DNA of 43,624 nucleotides from Acidobacteriota bacterium (GTDB lineage Bacteria; Acidobacteriota; Terriglobia; Terriglobales; Acidobacteriaceae): contig JAFAWX010000206.1 in assembly GCA_019241535.1 (NCBI GenBank), positions 1-43,624 of the forward strand. The letters are read 5' to 3'. The notes below the pieces were generated by a model. That model was not told the DNA's origin, made no database searches, and saw only the letters and a list, made by a program, of their open reading frames with translations. Shown in pieces: positions 36,270-43,624 of this stretch (position 1 is its first letter; each line of letters opens with the position of its first letter). The translations under genes were made by a program, and so were the position numbers.

Positions 36270-36602
36270 ATGCCGCCACAATCAATCGAACTGCTGCAAG
36301 GAACACTTGATTTACTGATTCTCAAGACGCTGGCGCTCGAGCCCATGCATGGCTGGGGCATCGCACAACGAATCCAGCAAGTTTCACGAGAGCTACTTCA
36401 GGTAGGACAAGGATCACTGTATCCCGCTCTGCACCGGCTAGAGGCAAAGAACTGGATTCGATCTGCATGGGCGGTATCAGAGAACAACCGCCGTGCCAAG
36501 TTCTACTCTTTGACCCGGCTTGGTCGCAAGCAACTGGAATCGGAACTGGAGAATTGGAAACGTATCTCCGGAGCAATCGCGCTCGTCCTCGGAAAGGCAT
36601 AA
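36270..36602 (+). CDS. PadR-family transcriptional regulator
   Basis: A 110-residue winged-helix repressor. I start at the ATG at 36270, where homology begins (MPPQSIELLQGTLDLLILKT); the frame continues to 36201 but that region is the promoter. The winged-helix recognition region covers residues ~10-75, with the family signature HGWGIAQRIQ near 27-36 and QGSLYPALHRLEAKNWIRS near 47-65. The beta-wing (RRAKFYSLTRLGRKQLESE) follows, and a short C-terminal helix provides dimerisation. PadR proteins of this short subtype sit directly before acidobacterial FtsX/MacB-type permeases and respond to toxic small molecules. The permease ATG is 2 nt after this stop, so the two were one operon, but the permease is now broken. 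Regulation is probably through the inverted repeats at 36191-36230. Confidence 0.9.
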   Translation: MPPQSIELLQGTLDLLILKTLALEPMHGWGIAQRIQQVSRELLQVGQGSLYPALHRLEAKNWIRSAWAVSENNRRAKFYSLTRLGRKQLESELENWKRISGAIALVLGKA

Positions 36603-36604
36603 CA

Positions 36605-39237
36605 ATGGCGGTAACGATTGGCAACTTGTGGCGTCGCGTGCGTACTCACCTTGTTGGGGCAGCCGTGACGAAGTCGCTGAAGAGCTGAGCTACCATATTG
36701 CGCGACAAACCGAACTCCACTTTGCTGCTGGCATGACTCAGGAGGAAGCTCGCCGACAGGCACTCATAGCCTTTGGCGGAATCGAAAAGACACGCGAGCA
36801 GTGCGATCAAGCCCGGACCGTGGCGCCCTTGGAGACCTTGCTCCGAGAAGTGTGCTACGCACTCCGCAGTTTGCGACGAGCACCAGCCTTCGCCGTACCG
36901 GCGTTTCTAACCTTTGCGCTCGGCATTGGCGCAACGACAGCAGTATTCAGTGTGGTTGACCGCATTCTTTTCCGCAGTCTGCCGTATCGCGATGCAGCAC
37001 GACTGGTGTCGGTCGGAATTGTTGCTCCCATCGAGCCAACGGAATTCATGCTGGGTTATAGCTACTATGAATGGCAGGATCATCGAACGCCCTTCGAAAT
37101 ACTGACCTCATGGACAGGGAGTAACAATTGCGACCTGACGGAGCAGAGCACTTTACGCCTTGCGTGCGCTAGTGTCGAAGCGAACTTCCTGCCAGCGCTC
37201 GGTGTTGGGCCTCTATTCGGACGCAATTTCAGCTCCGAAGAAGATCGACCCAATGCTCCCAGAGTGGCCATAATCTCGTAACATTTGTGGCAAAGCCGAT
37301 ACGGGAAGGATCCATCGGTGGTGGGCAAAACGTATCATTGGATGGTACATCGGTACGCATCATCGGCGTACTCAACAAAGACTTCGAGTTGCCAACGTTG
37401 GATGACGCGGATGTCCTGATGCCCGAGGCAATTGATCCGGCCTCGCAACGGGGAGCAAATCCCGGGCGCGTGCGCTGGGCATTCGCGCGGCTCAAGCCCC
37501 GGGTCACAATCGAACAGGCGGAAGCAGCGATGGAACCGCTGTTTCAACAGATGCTGATGACAGTTCCGCCACAGTTTCGTAAAGAGGTGCACCTACGTGC
37601 GCTCGCTGCGAGACCGGCAGATGCACGACGCCAAATTAGCAGCATGGACCCTGCTGGCTGCCGTCGTGTTGGTGTTGATGATTGCTTGCGCAAACGTTGG
37701 CAGTCTGCTCCTGGCACGTTCTGCCTACCGACAGCGCGATTTCGCAATTCGTCACGCTCTGGGAGCCACCCGGACGCGCCTGGTCCGCCAAATCACGACA
37801 GAAAGCCTGGTCCTCGTCCTAATCGGCAGTGTCGCCGGCTGTCTGATCGGTGCCGCGCTTTTGCGCATCTTCCAGGCCGCTGCGCCTCAGGGAATGCCCT
37901 ACTTGGAAAATGCGCACCTCGATGTTCGAGTTGTTGCATTCGCCGTGGTAGCGTCTTTACTTTGCGGCATCCTGTTTGCCCTTTTGCCCCTGCTGCCGAA
38001 ACCGGATGCGCAAATGATTGCAGGGCGCACGGCAATCGCCGCGCCCCATCGACGAGTGCGCCAGATGCTTGTGGCGGCGCAGATCGCGGTCAGCCTTGTG
38101 CTGCTTGCAGGTGCCTGTCTGCTGCTGCGTAGTCTCTGGAACTTGGAGATACAGCCCCTAGGCATGAGCCCAAAAGGACTCGTCACAGCCAGCCTTAGAC
38201 TCGGCGAGCTGCACTATTCCAAGCCGGACCAGCAGTTGGCTTTCTTTCAGCTTCTCGAAACGCGTTTGCGCAAGCTGCCGGGGACAGACGCCGTAGCGGT
38301 CAGCGATTCCTTGCCTCCAGGAGGGTGGCATCACGATCATATTTTCGCAGCAATCCGAATCGAAGGTAAACCGCTAGCGATTGAAGGAACTGGAGGAACC
38401 GTCGCGTGGCGGTGGGTCACGCCGGAATACTTCCAGGCTCTTAGCATCCGGATCCTCCGCGGACGCCGCTTCAGTGAACGAGACCGCAATTCGAGTGACC
38501 ATTTCATGATTGTCAGCCAATCTCTGGCGCGGTACATGTTTCAAACTGAAGATCCGATCGGACGTCATGTGCAGCCGGGTTTAGAGGGTCCTTGGTACAC
38601 GATTGTTGGCGTCGCCGGAGACGTGAAAAATGGCGGCCTTACGGGCACCGACGAGCCAGAGTATTATCGGCTGCGACGCAACAAACCAGAAGACTGGGGT
38701 CGTGATGCAAGTGTCACCGTAGCAACGACAATCGCGCCAGGCGCCGTAGAGCGTTGGATACAGAGTGAGGTCGCAGCTATTGACCCTACCGTTCCTGTGG
38801 TGACCGAGACCATGAGCCAGCGAGTAAACAAATTGGCTGACCGGCCACGTTTTGAGGCGGCACTCCTCGGGTTATTTACAACGGTCGGCGTGCTGCTGGC
38901 AGCAATGGGTATTTATGGAGTGATAGCTTTTCTGGTGGCACAGCGAACGTCAGAGATTGGTGTACGTATGGCGATGGGCGCTACAAAACTCGACATCCTG
39001 GAACTGATGGGCATGCAGGGACTGCGCATAATTGCAGCTGGAACACTGATAGGGCTATTGATAGCAATAGTTGGTACGCGCGCACTCAGCAACCTTCTAT
39101 TCGGTGTCAGCCCTGACGATCCACTCAGTTTCGCGAGCGTCTGCCTTTTACTGGCGATAGTGGCGGGCCTAGCAACATTGGTCCCCGCTCATCGAGCCAT
39201 GAATGTTCAACCTTCGCAGGCTCTGCGGCATGAGTAA
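36605..39237 (+). pseudogene. Broken FtsX/MacB-type ABC permease (acidobacterial duplicated-orphan type)
   Basis: An ~877-codon region that once encoded a two-part MacB-PCD/FtsX permease. The N-terminus (VTIGNLWRRVRTHLVG, frame of the ATG at 36605) changes frame near 36655 to continue as SRDEVAEELSYHIARQ and the first MacB domain. An in-frame TAA at 37279-37281 stands where the usual S-Y-x-L-W-Q-x-R has tyrosine. A second frame change near 37330 separates GKT from VSLDGTSVRIIGVL, and a third near 37595 separates RKEVHLR from VRSLRDRQMHDAKLAAW. From there to 39237 the second half is uninterrupted, with its membrane segments and the second MacB domain. Four lesions in one gene while neighbours stay intact argue for true decay, not sequencing error. 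An intact copy would form a MacB-type efflux or stress transporter without its own ATPase. Confidence 0.88.
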
Positions 39238-39467
39238 CGGAGGTTCCGGAGGGCGGTTGCATTGTGCTGGGTGAGTATGTCGCGGGCGAACAAAAACTCA
39301 CGAGAGCGGCGGGTTGCACTAATTTGCTCGGGGGCTCCGTGCTCCGAAGACCACATGAACCATTCGTGATGGAGTAAATTCCCTTGCTGCGATTTCGGCG
39401 AACAAACAATCGCGTGGAACTTTTGCCCTGAGCCAGTGTCCTAATCAGTCAGGGGCTGTCGAGTCCT

Positions 39468-40232
39468 ATGCTTGAAACCCAAGAACTCAGTAAGTCTTAT
39501 GCGTCGATTCCCGCCGTAAGGAATGTGAATTTCTCGCTCCAAGCGGGGCAGGTACTCGGCTGCCTTGGTCCCAACGGCTCCGGGAAAAGCACAACCGTGA
39601 AGATGCTCACAGGCCTTTTGCAGCCGACGCGCGGAAAAGTGCTGTTCTATGGGGAAGACATCCACAAAGACCTTGTCGGGTTCAGGCGCTGCCTTGGATA
39701 TGTCCCTGAGGAGGCCAATCTCTATCCATACCTGAGCGGGCGCGAATACTTGGAAATGATTGGGATTCTGCGCGGCATTGGGCGCCCTCGACTCGAGAAG
39801 AGAATAGATTCATTGCTGGAACTGTTCGCGATGCACCCGCATCGCCACGGGGTAATCGCGTCATATTCTAAAGGTATGAGGCAACGCATTCTCCTGATTG
39901 CGGCTTTTATGGACAACCCCCCGATTCTCATTTTTGACGAGCCTTTGTCTGGACTCGATGTAACCACGGCATTGATTTTGAAAACACTAATCAGGACGTT
40001 CGGACAACGCGGAAAGGCAATTTTTTATTGCTCTCACGTTTTGGAAGTTGTCGAACAGGTTTGTTCCGATTTGCTGATTCTGCGCAAAGGAAACGTCATT
40101 GCCTCCGGACCTACAGAAGCTATCCAACGGCATGCGGACAGTGCCTCTCTTGAGCGGACATTTATGCACATGGTCGAAAAGGCGGATACAGATCAGGTGA
40201 GTGCGGATATTATTCACGCGATGGAAGCCTAA
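39468..40232 (+). CDS. ABC transporter ATP-binding protein (exporter type)
   Basis: A 254-residue ATPase of the CcmA/NatA-like export subfamily. Motifs are complete: Walker A LGPNGSGKST (33-42), Q-loop within VPEEANLYPYLSG near 74-86, signature YSKGMRQR near 130-137, Walker B ILIFDEPLSGLD near 151-162 and the switch histidine in FYCSHVLEVVEQ near 190. The C-terminal ~50 residues are a regulatory extension. It should power the multi-spanning permease whose ATG directly follows its stop (TAA at 40230-40232, ATG at 40233), so the two are translated together. It starts 230 nt after the broken FtsX/MacB permease and is not obviously part of the PadR operon. Substrate is unknown; such pairs export drugs, lipids or small peptides. 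Confidence 0.92.
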   Translation: MLETQELSKSYASIPAVRNVNFSLQAGQVLGCLGPNGSGKSTTVKMLTGLLQPTRGKVLFYGEDIHKDLVGFRRCLGYVPEEANLYPYLSGREYLEMIGILRGIGRPRLEKRIDSLLELFAMHPHRHGVIASYSKGMRQRILLIAAFMDNPPILIFDEPLSGLDVTTALILKTLIRTFGQRGKAIFYCSHVLEVVEQVCSDLLILRKGNVIASGPTEAIQRHADSASLERTFMHMVEKADTDQVSADIIHAMEA

Positions 40233-41981
40233 ATGAGCACTCCGGAACTTCGGCCCCTCAGCGCGAAGTGGCGTTCGTTTTCGGAACAGCCTTTCGGCCG
40301 CCTCTTCCGCCTGGCCGTAGGCCGCATTTTGCATGGCGATAACGATTCAGAAGTCAGCTTCAGCATGGGCCTCCTGCTAGCACTATTGCCGCTCCCTGGT
40401 GGATTTTATGCAGTGTTGTTGTTTGAGCAATATTCCACTTTACTGCAATGGATGCGCAGCGCGCACGTAATCAGCCCCGTAACCGCCGCAGTACCGGAAG
40501 AATATTTTTTTATTGTCTTATCGATGGTGGTTACCGGCGTCACTGCCGTATGGCGCTGGAACAGTATCTTTCCGGATCATCGCGACTACGCAAACCTGGC
40601 CGCCCTCCCGCTGCGTAGCTGGACCATGTTTACTGCAAACTTCACGGCAATCCTCGGCGTAGCTCTTGTTCTCGCAATCGACCTCAACGCGGCTTCGGCT
40701 TTGCTTTTCCCGCTCGCAGTTGGCGCATCAGTGAACTCGGTCGGCTTCTTCGCGCAATTCGTCTGGATACACTCATTGGACGTGGTACTCGGGAGCGTCT
40801 TCAGCTTCTTTTCGGTTTTTCTAGTCGTTGGCATTTTGATGACGGTATTGCCCCACAGCGCCTTCACCAGATTCTCCCTTTACATCCGCTCGTTTATGGT
40901 CGCAAGCCTCGTCGCCATGCTAACCAGTAGCTCGGCGGTTGCTCGGATTCTGCAGACGCCCGAACCTCACTTGCGATTCCTGCCACCAGTTTGGTTTCTG
41001 GGCCTTGCGCAATCAATTCTGAACCCGGAAGCCGTACCCTATATGGCACGAGCCGGGCGTATAGCGGTGGTCGCCTCGGTGTTCGTCCTCGTCTCCTCAG
41101 TCTTGATTTACGCGATCAGCTATCGAACGCGTTCTATGCGTATGGCGGAGACCATTGGGAATGCGAGTCGAGCGGCAGGCACGCGCACGTCGCAACTTTT
41201 CCGTGCGCTAGATAGGACCGTCCTGAGGACCGCATTTCAACGAGCGGGCTACCGCTTTTCAATCCAGACACTTTTTCGTAGTGAGCAGCATACCCTCATC
41301 CTTGGCGCGTTCATGGGCTTGGGTTTGGTGCTCGCATCGCAGTTCTTGTTTTCTTCGCTCAGCTACAGCGGTGTTGCAGGCGCCTTGCTGTCTCCGGAAT
41401 TGGTGGCTATTCCTCTAATCTTGAGCTATTGCATTATCGTGGGCCTTCGGATTGCATTTGAAATACCGACTGAACTCCGGGCAAATTGGATATTTAGACT
41501 CAACGTCAATCAATGCAAAGATGAAGCGCAAGCTCTGGCCCTCAAGCTGAGCCTAAGCTTTGTTCTGCCGTGGCTGTGGTTGCTTGCTGTCCCCGCATAT
41601 GCGTATTTCTGGGGATCAGGGATAGCATTGTTTCTGGGCGTTGTCGTTACTGTATGGTCATTCTTACTCGCTGAGCTTCTCTTTCTTAGATTTCGCAAGC
41701 TCCCTTTCACTTCCCCATATCCACAATTTCGACACTCAGCCGTCGTTCTTGCGATTTCATACATCCTCGGGTTCTTCTGCTTTGTGCTCGTAACTGCGCA
41801 TTTGGAGTATTGGGCCCTGTTCAGCCCTATCTCCGCGCTGGCCCTCTTCGCTATCGCAGCCATGGCTTTTTATGTCTTTTACCGGCTGCGGAAGGGTATG
41901 GCCAATCTGGACAAAGAAATCACTTTTGATGAGGACACCGCCTCTGGGTTCGAATTGCTCGATTTGGCACGCGGAAGCTAA
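40233..41981 (+). CDS. Large ABC-transporter-type membrane protein
   Basis: A 582-residue integral membrane protein, probably the permease partner of the preceding ATPase since its ATG touches that gene's stop codon. I count at least ten hydrophobic segments, including FSMGLLLALLPLPGGFYAVL near 44-63, VLALAIDL and LLFPLAVGAS near 147-165, VFSFFSVFLVVGILMTV near 188-204, and four more from 345 onward. There is a hydrophilic break around 300-330 (between SYRTRSMRMAETIGN and the second half), suggesting two bundles. I do not recognise a named family. It lacks the FtsX or MacB signatures of the neighbouring pseudogene. The end is normal and a terminator-like region follows. Function beyond being an ABC permease is not determinable. 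Confidence 0.75.
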   Translation: MSTPELRPLSAKWRSFSEQPFGRLFRLAVGRILHGDNDSEVSFSMGLLLALLPLPGGFYAVLLFEQYSTLLQWMRSAHVISPVTAAVPEEYFFIVLSMVVTGVTAVWRWNSIFPDHRDYANLAALPLRSWTMFTANFTAILGVALVLAIDLNAASALLFPLAVGASVNSVGFFAQFVWIHSLDVVLGSVFSFFSVFLVVGILMTVLPHSAFTRFSLYIRSFMVASLVAMLTSSSAVARILQTPEPHLRFLPPVWFLGLAQSILNPEAVPYMARAGRIAVVASVFVLVSSVLIYAISYRTRSMRMAETIGNASRAAGTRTSQLFRALDRTVLRTAFQRAGYRFSIQTLFRSEQHTLILGAFMGLGLVLASQFLFSSLSYSGVAGALLSPELVAIPLILSYCIIVGLRIAFEIPTELRANWIFRLNVNQCKDEAQALALKLSLSFVLPWLWLLAVPAYAYFWGSGIALFLGVVVTVWSFLLAELLFLRFRKLPFTSPYPQFRHSAVVLAISYILGFFCFVLVTAHLEYWALFSPISALALFAIAAMAFYVFYRLRKGMANLDKEITFDEDTASGFELLDLARGS

Positions 41982-41984
41982 CCT

Positions 41985-42042
41985 AACGCTTACGTTCGGA
42001 ATGGAATGCGGAATTCAAAAACACACCGCAACCGTAAGCGTT
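41985..42042. repeat. Perfect 10-bp inverted repeat after the ABC operon
   Basis: AACGCTTACG (41985-41994) and its exact reverse complement CGTAAGCGTT (42033-42042), 38 nt apart, start 3 nt after the permease stop. The internal sequence is A-rich at its right end. It could form a long-loop hairpin or be the footprint of an excised or decayed element. A second palindrome (GCATTG-A-CAATGC, 42045-42057) follows directly. Confidence 0.5.
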
Positions 42043-42072
42043 GAGCATTGACAATGCGCCTTGATTCGGAAG

Positions 42073-42104
42073 TGTCCACTAGATCGCGAGTGGACATTTA
42101 TTTG
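42073..42104. terminator. Terminator-like hairpin between convergent genes
   Basis: Perfect 8-bp stem TGTCCACT (42073-42080) / AGTGGACA (42089-42096) with an 8-nt loop, followed on the plus strand by TTTATTTG. It separates the ABC operon from a minus-strand reading frame that ends at 42098, so it may end transcription from the plus side. The T-run is interrupted, which lowers confidence. Confidence 0.5.
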
Positions 42105-42319
42105 TTGGGGAAGTATTGCTGGCTGAGGGGGTTGACCTCGTCGGTGCGAATGCCTTGCTTGAGAGCTTTAGCGATCGCCACATCCAGGGGAGCGAACAAC
42201 TCGGTCACAGTCTCTCCCTGGCGGCGACGCAGCATAGACAGAGTCTGACGGCCATCATGCGCAACCGCCACACAGCCTACGGGGAGGACATTGCCCACGG
42301 TGATCTGGCCATACTTCAT
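42098..42319 (-). CDS. Small hypothetical protein
   Basis: A 73-residue frame from the ATG at 42319 (weak GAAGAG 3 nt upstream). The translation opens MKYGQITVGNVLPVGCVAV and contains DGRQTLSMLRRRQGETVTEL and a C-terminal DEVNP segment, an ordered sequence that looks like a real compact protein. I believe I have seen similar short proteins in acidobacterial genomes but cannot name a family. The surrounding 303-codon frame (to 43009) is a composite of unrelated fragments, so I restrict the call to this part. A single conserved-looking cysteine is present. Expression is unproven. Confidence 0.45.
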   Translation of the reverse strand: MKYGQITVGNVLPVGCVAVAHDGRQTLSMLRRRQGETVTELFAPLDVAIAKALKQGIRTDEVNPLSQQYFPNK

Positions 42320-42520
42320 GAGCTCTTCGACATAAGGCAGGGGTGGTTCTACGCTGCGGGTTCGATCGCGTCCGCGTGCGTGGCCTACTACCCGTACGGA
42401 CGCTCTCCGACTTCTGCCCCAATCGTGCGGACCGTGGGCTAGATCAATGCTCGAAGAGGCCTCTCCCAAAACGTGGTTGTGGTATCGCTTTGGGATCGAT
42501 GCACTTAGAAATAGGCGGTC

Positions 42521-42660
42521 TTGGCCAAGCTGAAACTCGATGACATCGGTTCGGAACAGGTAGCCCAGTACGCCTCTGAGCGTCAACGGGATGGCCTCCA
42601 GATCAGCTCGATAAACAGCTGCCTCCACTGTTTGAGACTTGCGCTCAAGCTGGCAGAGGA
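42521..42660 (+). pseudogene. Tyrosine-recombinase (phage integrase) core-binding fragment
   Basis: The plus-strand translation from the TTG at 42521 begins LAKLKLDDIGSEQVAQYASE, followed by RQRDGLQISSINSCLHCLRL and ALKLAEE. This matches the SAM-like core-binding domain of tyrosine recombinases (L-x-x-L-x-L-x-x-I-x-x-x-x-V, then G-L-x-x-x-S-x-N-x-x-L-x-x-L-R-x-x-x-x-x-A). The catalytic domain with its R-H-R-Y residues is absent, and the upstream frame is closed by a TAG. The match ends at the junction with an oppositely oriented reductase fragment. It is a dead remnant of a mobile element's integrase. Confidence 0.68.
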
Positions 42661-42822
42661 GCCTTACCTCTCCTCCGATGCCGGTTACTCGCAGACCCGA
42701 TCTTCGTAACGCAGCCGCGGAATCCGTGTTGCGAGCTGCAAGCCGGACGGGCAATCCTGCACGGATGGCACGCGCTGCAATGGTGCCGCTAGCGCACCGA
42801 CGCCCACTATCAGCATTTGCAT
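42661..42822 (-). pseudogene. 5' fragment of a ketopantoate-reductase-like gene, frameshifted
   Basis: From the ATG at 42822, with GAGG 7 nt upstream, the minus strand reads MQMLIVGVGAL. After one lost base at GGC-GGC (near 42789), it continues in a new frame as GGTIAARAIRAGLPVRLAAR and then RSGLRVTGIGGEVRL. Together these form the Rossmann nucleotide-binding start of a 2-dehydropantoate 2-reductase (PanE/ApbA family), which binds NADPH through G-x-G-A-x-G. The similarity ends near 42661, where an oppositely oriented integrase fragment begins. The remaining ~250 residues are missing, so the gene is inactive. It lies 101 nt downstream of the tautomerase gene on the same strand. Confidence 0.72.
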
Positions 42823-42923
42823 TGTGAAGCCTCAAGATGCCCGCGATGAGACTGAGGCCTACCAGTTGCCGCAAGAACCGAGCCCTTTCCCAATCACTTC
42901 CCGCAAACGGTGTCATCTTCGAT

Positions 42924-43316
42924 CTATTTTGGAGGCGTGACGTACTGGGCCTCGCCGTTACCAAAGGACCAATTTTCCTTCGAGACTTCAACAAAGCTGA
43001 TGAAAACATCTTCCGTGCGAATCTTTACTCCTTCGTGGAGATGGTCCGCTAGTGCCTTGTAGAAGCGTTGCTTCAGCTCAGTGGAACGGCCGCTATTCAA
43101 TGTGATCTGAAAAAAGATGCAATCGTCCGACCGATGTACGCCGAGATACTCTCGATCGAATGGCAGGCTCGCCTTCGTGTGTTCCGTGATTACCTGAAAT
43201 CGGTCATGTTCCGGAACATTGAGAACATCCACCAAGGTCTGATAAAGGATATCGCCGACTTGAGCACGGTACTGTTCTGATTTTCCCTCGAGTAGATCGA
43301 TGCGGACTAAAGGCAC
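42924..43316 (-). CDS. Tautomerase-family protein
   Basis: A 130-residue protein of the 4-oxalocrotonate-tautomerase-like superfamily (larger, two beta-alpha-beta unit form). The GTG start at 43316 is fixed by AAGGAGG 5 nt upstream; the frame runs on to 43589 without features. After removal of the initiator, Pro1 (MPLVRIDLLEG) is the expected general base. The segment VFISFVEVSKENWSFGNGEA near residues 103-122 and FDREYLGVHRSDDCIFFQIT near 53-72 match the family pattern. These enzymes catalyse keto-enol tautomerisation or dehalogenation of small oxoacids, and the true substrate is unknown. It belongs with the PhzF-like gene end upstream and the panE-like fragment downstream on the same strand, a typical small-metabolite neighbourhood. 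Confidence 0.88.
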   Translation of the reverse strand: MPLVRIDLLEGKSEQYRAQVGDILYQTLVDVLNVPEHDRFQVITEHTKASLPFDREYLGVHRSDDCIFFQITLNSGRSTELKQRFYKALADHLHEGVKIRTEDVFISFVEVSKENWSFGNGEAQYVTPPK

Positions 43317-43521
43317 TTTCTCCTCCTTAAATAATGACGGATTATGGAACGCTATTGTCTGGAGCCCAGGCGGTATCGCGAGTGGGACACGCATGAAGGC
43401 ACGGGAATCCTTCCGAAGGCAGCGTGCAGCCGGTATCCAGCGCTCGCGCCGTCGCAGTTCCAGTGAGACGTCTTGGTCCTCATTTGCCGCCGGTTTACAC
43501 ACATGGCGCGCCCTCGACGGT

Positions 43522-43624
43522 CTAAGACACAAGCGCGGATTGCGGCACCTCGATTTCGCCGCTTGCGATGTAGACCGTGGCACCACCAATGCTGACAGAG
43601 GTCACGACGCTTCCGCTCTTACGC
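43522..43624 (-). CDS. C-terminal end of a probable PhzF-family protein (5' end outside window)
   Basis: A 33-residue partial frame entering from the right edge and ending in TAG at 43522. The sequence includes SVVTSVSIGGATVYIASGEI and ends in EVPQSALVS. It resembles the last beta-strands of PhzF-like isomerases (V-x-I-G-G-x-x-V-x-x-x-x-G-x-I-x-V). With so little visible, the call rests on that terminal pattern alone. The 205 nt between it and the tautomerase start show nothing else. The rest of the gene would lie to the right. Confidence 0.45.
   Translation of the reverse strand, partial: RKSGSVVTSVSIGGATVYIASGEIEVPQSALVS

Noticed and set aside
42098-43009. One 303-codon minus-strand open frame
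   Set aside because: It is a composite. Its middle is the shifted frame of the ketopantoate-reductase-like fragment and antisense of the integrase fragment, and its first ~60 codons overlap the end of the tautomerase gene. Only the last 73 codons look like a genuine small protein.

Overview
The window looks like a chromosomal segment from a soil Acidobacteriota bacterium. This is inferred from gene content, not from a marker gene: a PadR regulator followed by an FtsX/MacB-type permease of the acidobacterial duplicated-orphan type, several GAF/sigma-54 regulators, many exported carbohydrate enzymes, and a moderately GC-rich sequence (judged by eye, not computed). No rRNA, tRNA, CRISPR array or intact insertion sequence was seen.

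Region 1 (1-9.0 kb) is carbohydrate-related. A TPR protein with a signal peptide runs off the left edge. It is followed by a minus-strand pair, an RraA-like lyase and a Gfo/Idh/MocA oxidoreductase, with the stop codon of the first inside the ribosome binding site of the second. Divergent from them is an enolase-superfamily dehydratase/racemase. All three carry export-type N-termini. A GH3 glycosidase with a palindrome-rich promoter and a small exported cupin follow.

Region 2 (9.2-22.0 kb) is signalling and transport. Two sigma-54 activators, one with two GAF domains and one with four tandem GAF domains, flank a TauE/SafE permease. Downstream on the same strand are a STAS protein, an OmpR-type regulator, thioredoxin 2, an ABC ATPase with an MgtE-N-like domain at its front, and a permease with two transport domains fused in one chain. 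The STAS protein and the OmpR-type receiver both lack the residue that is normally phosphorylated. No substrate-binding protein is present.

Region 3 (22.7-35.2 kb) is metabolic and mostly minus strand: a membrane-anchored cytochrome c, a YVTN beta-propeller protein, a Tat-exported PhoD phosphatase, a small nucleotidyltransferase, a ferritin-like DUF455-type protein, a divergent ribokinase/nucleoside hydrolase pair, a GNAT acetyltransferase and a PLP-dependent decarboxylase.

Region 4 (35.2-43.6 kb) holds several decayed genes among intact ones. There is a frameshifted higBA toxin-antitoxin remnant, an intact PadR regulator, an FtsX/MacB-type permease broken by one nonsense codon and three frame changes, an intact ABC ATPase/permease pair, a truncated and frameshifted ketopantoate-reductase-like gene abutting a tyrosine-recombinase fragment, an intact tautomerase, and the end of a PhzF-like gene.

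The most unusual unit is the STAS / non-canonical receiver / TrxC / MgtE-N-ABC / fused-permease series at 16.2-22.0 kb.
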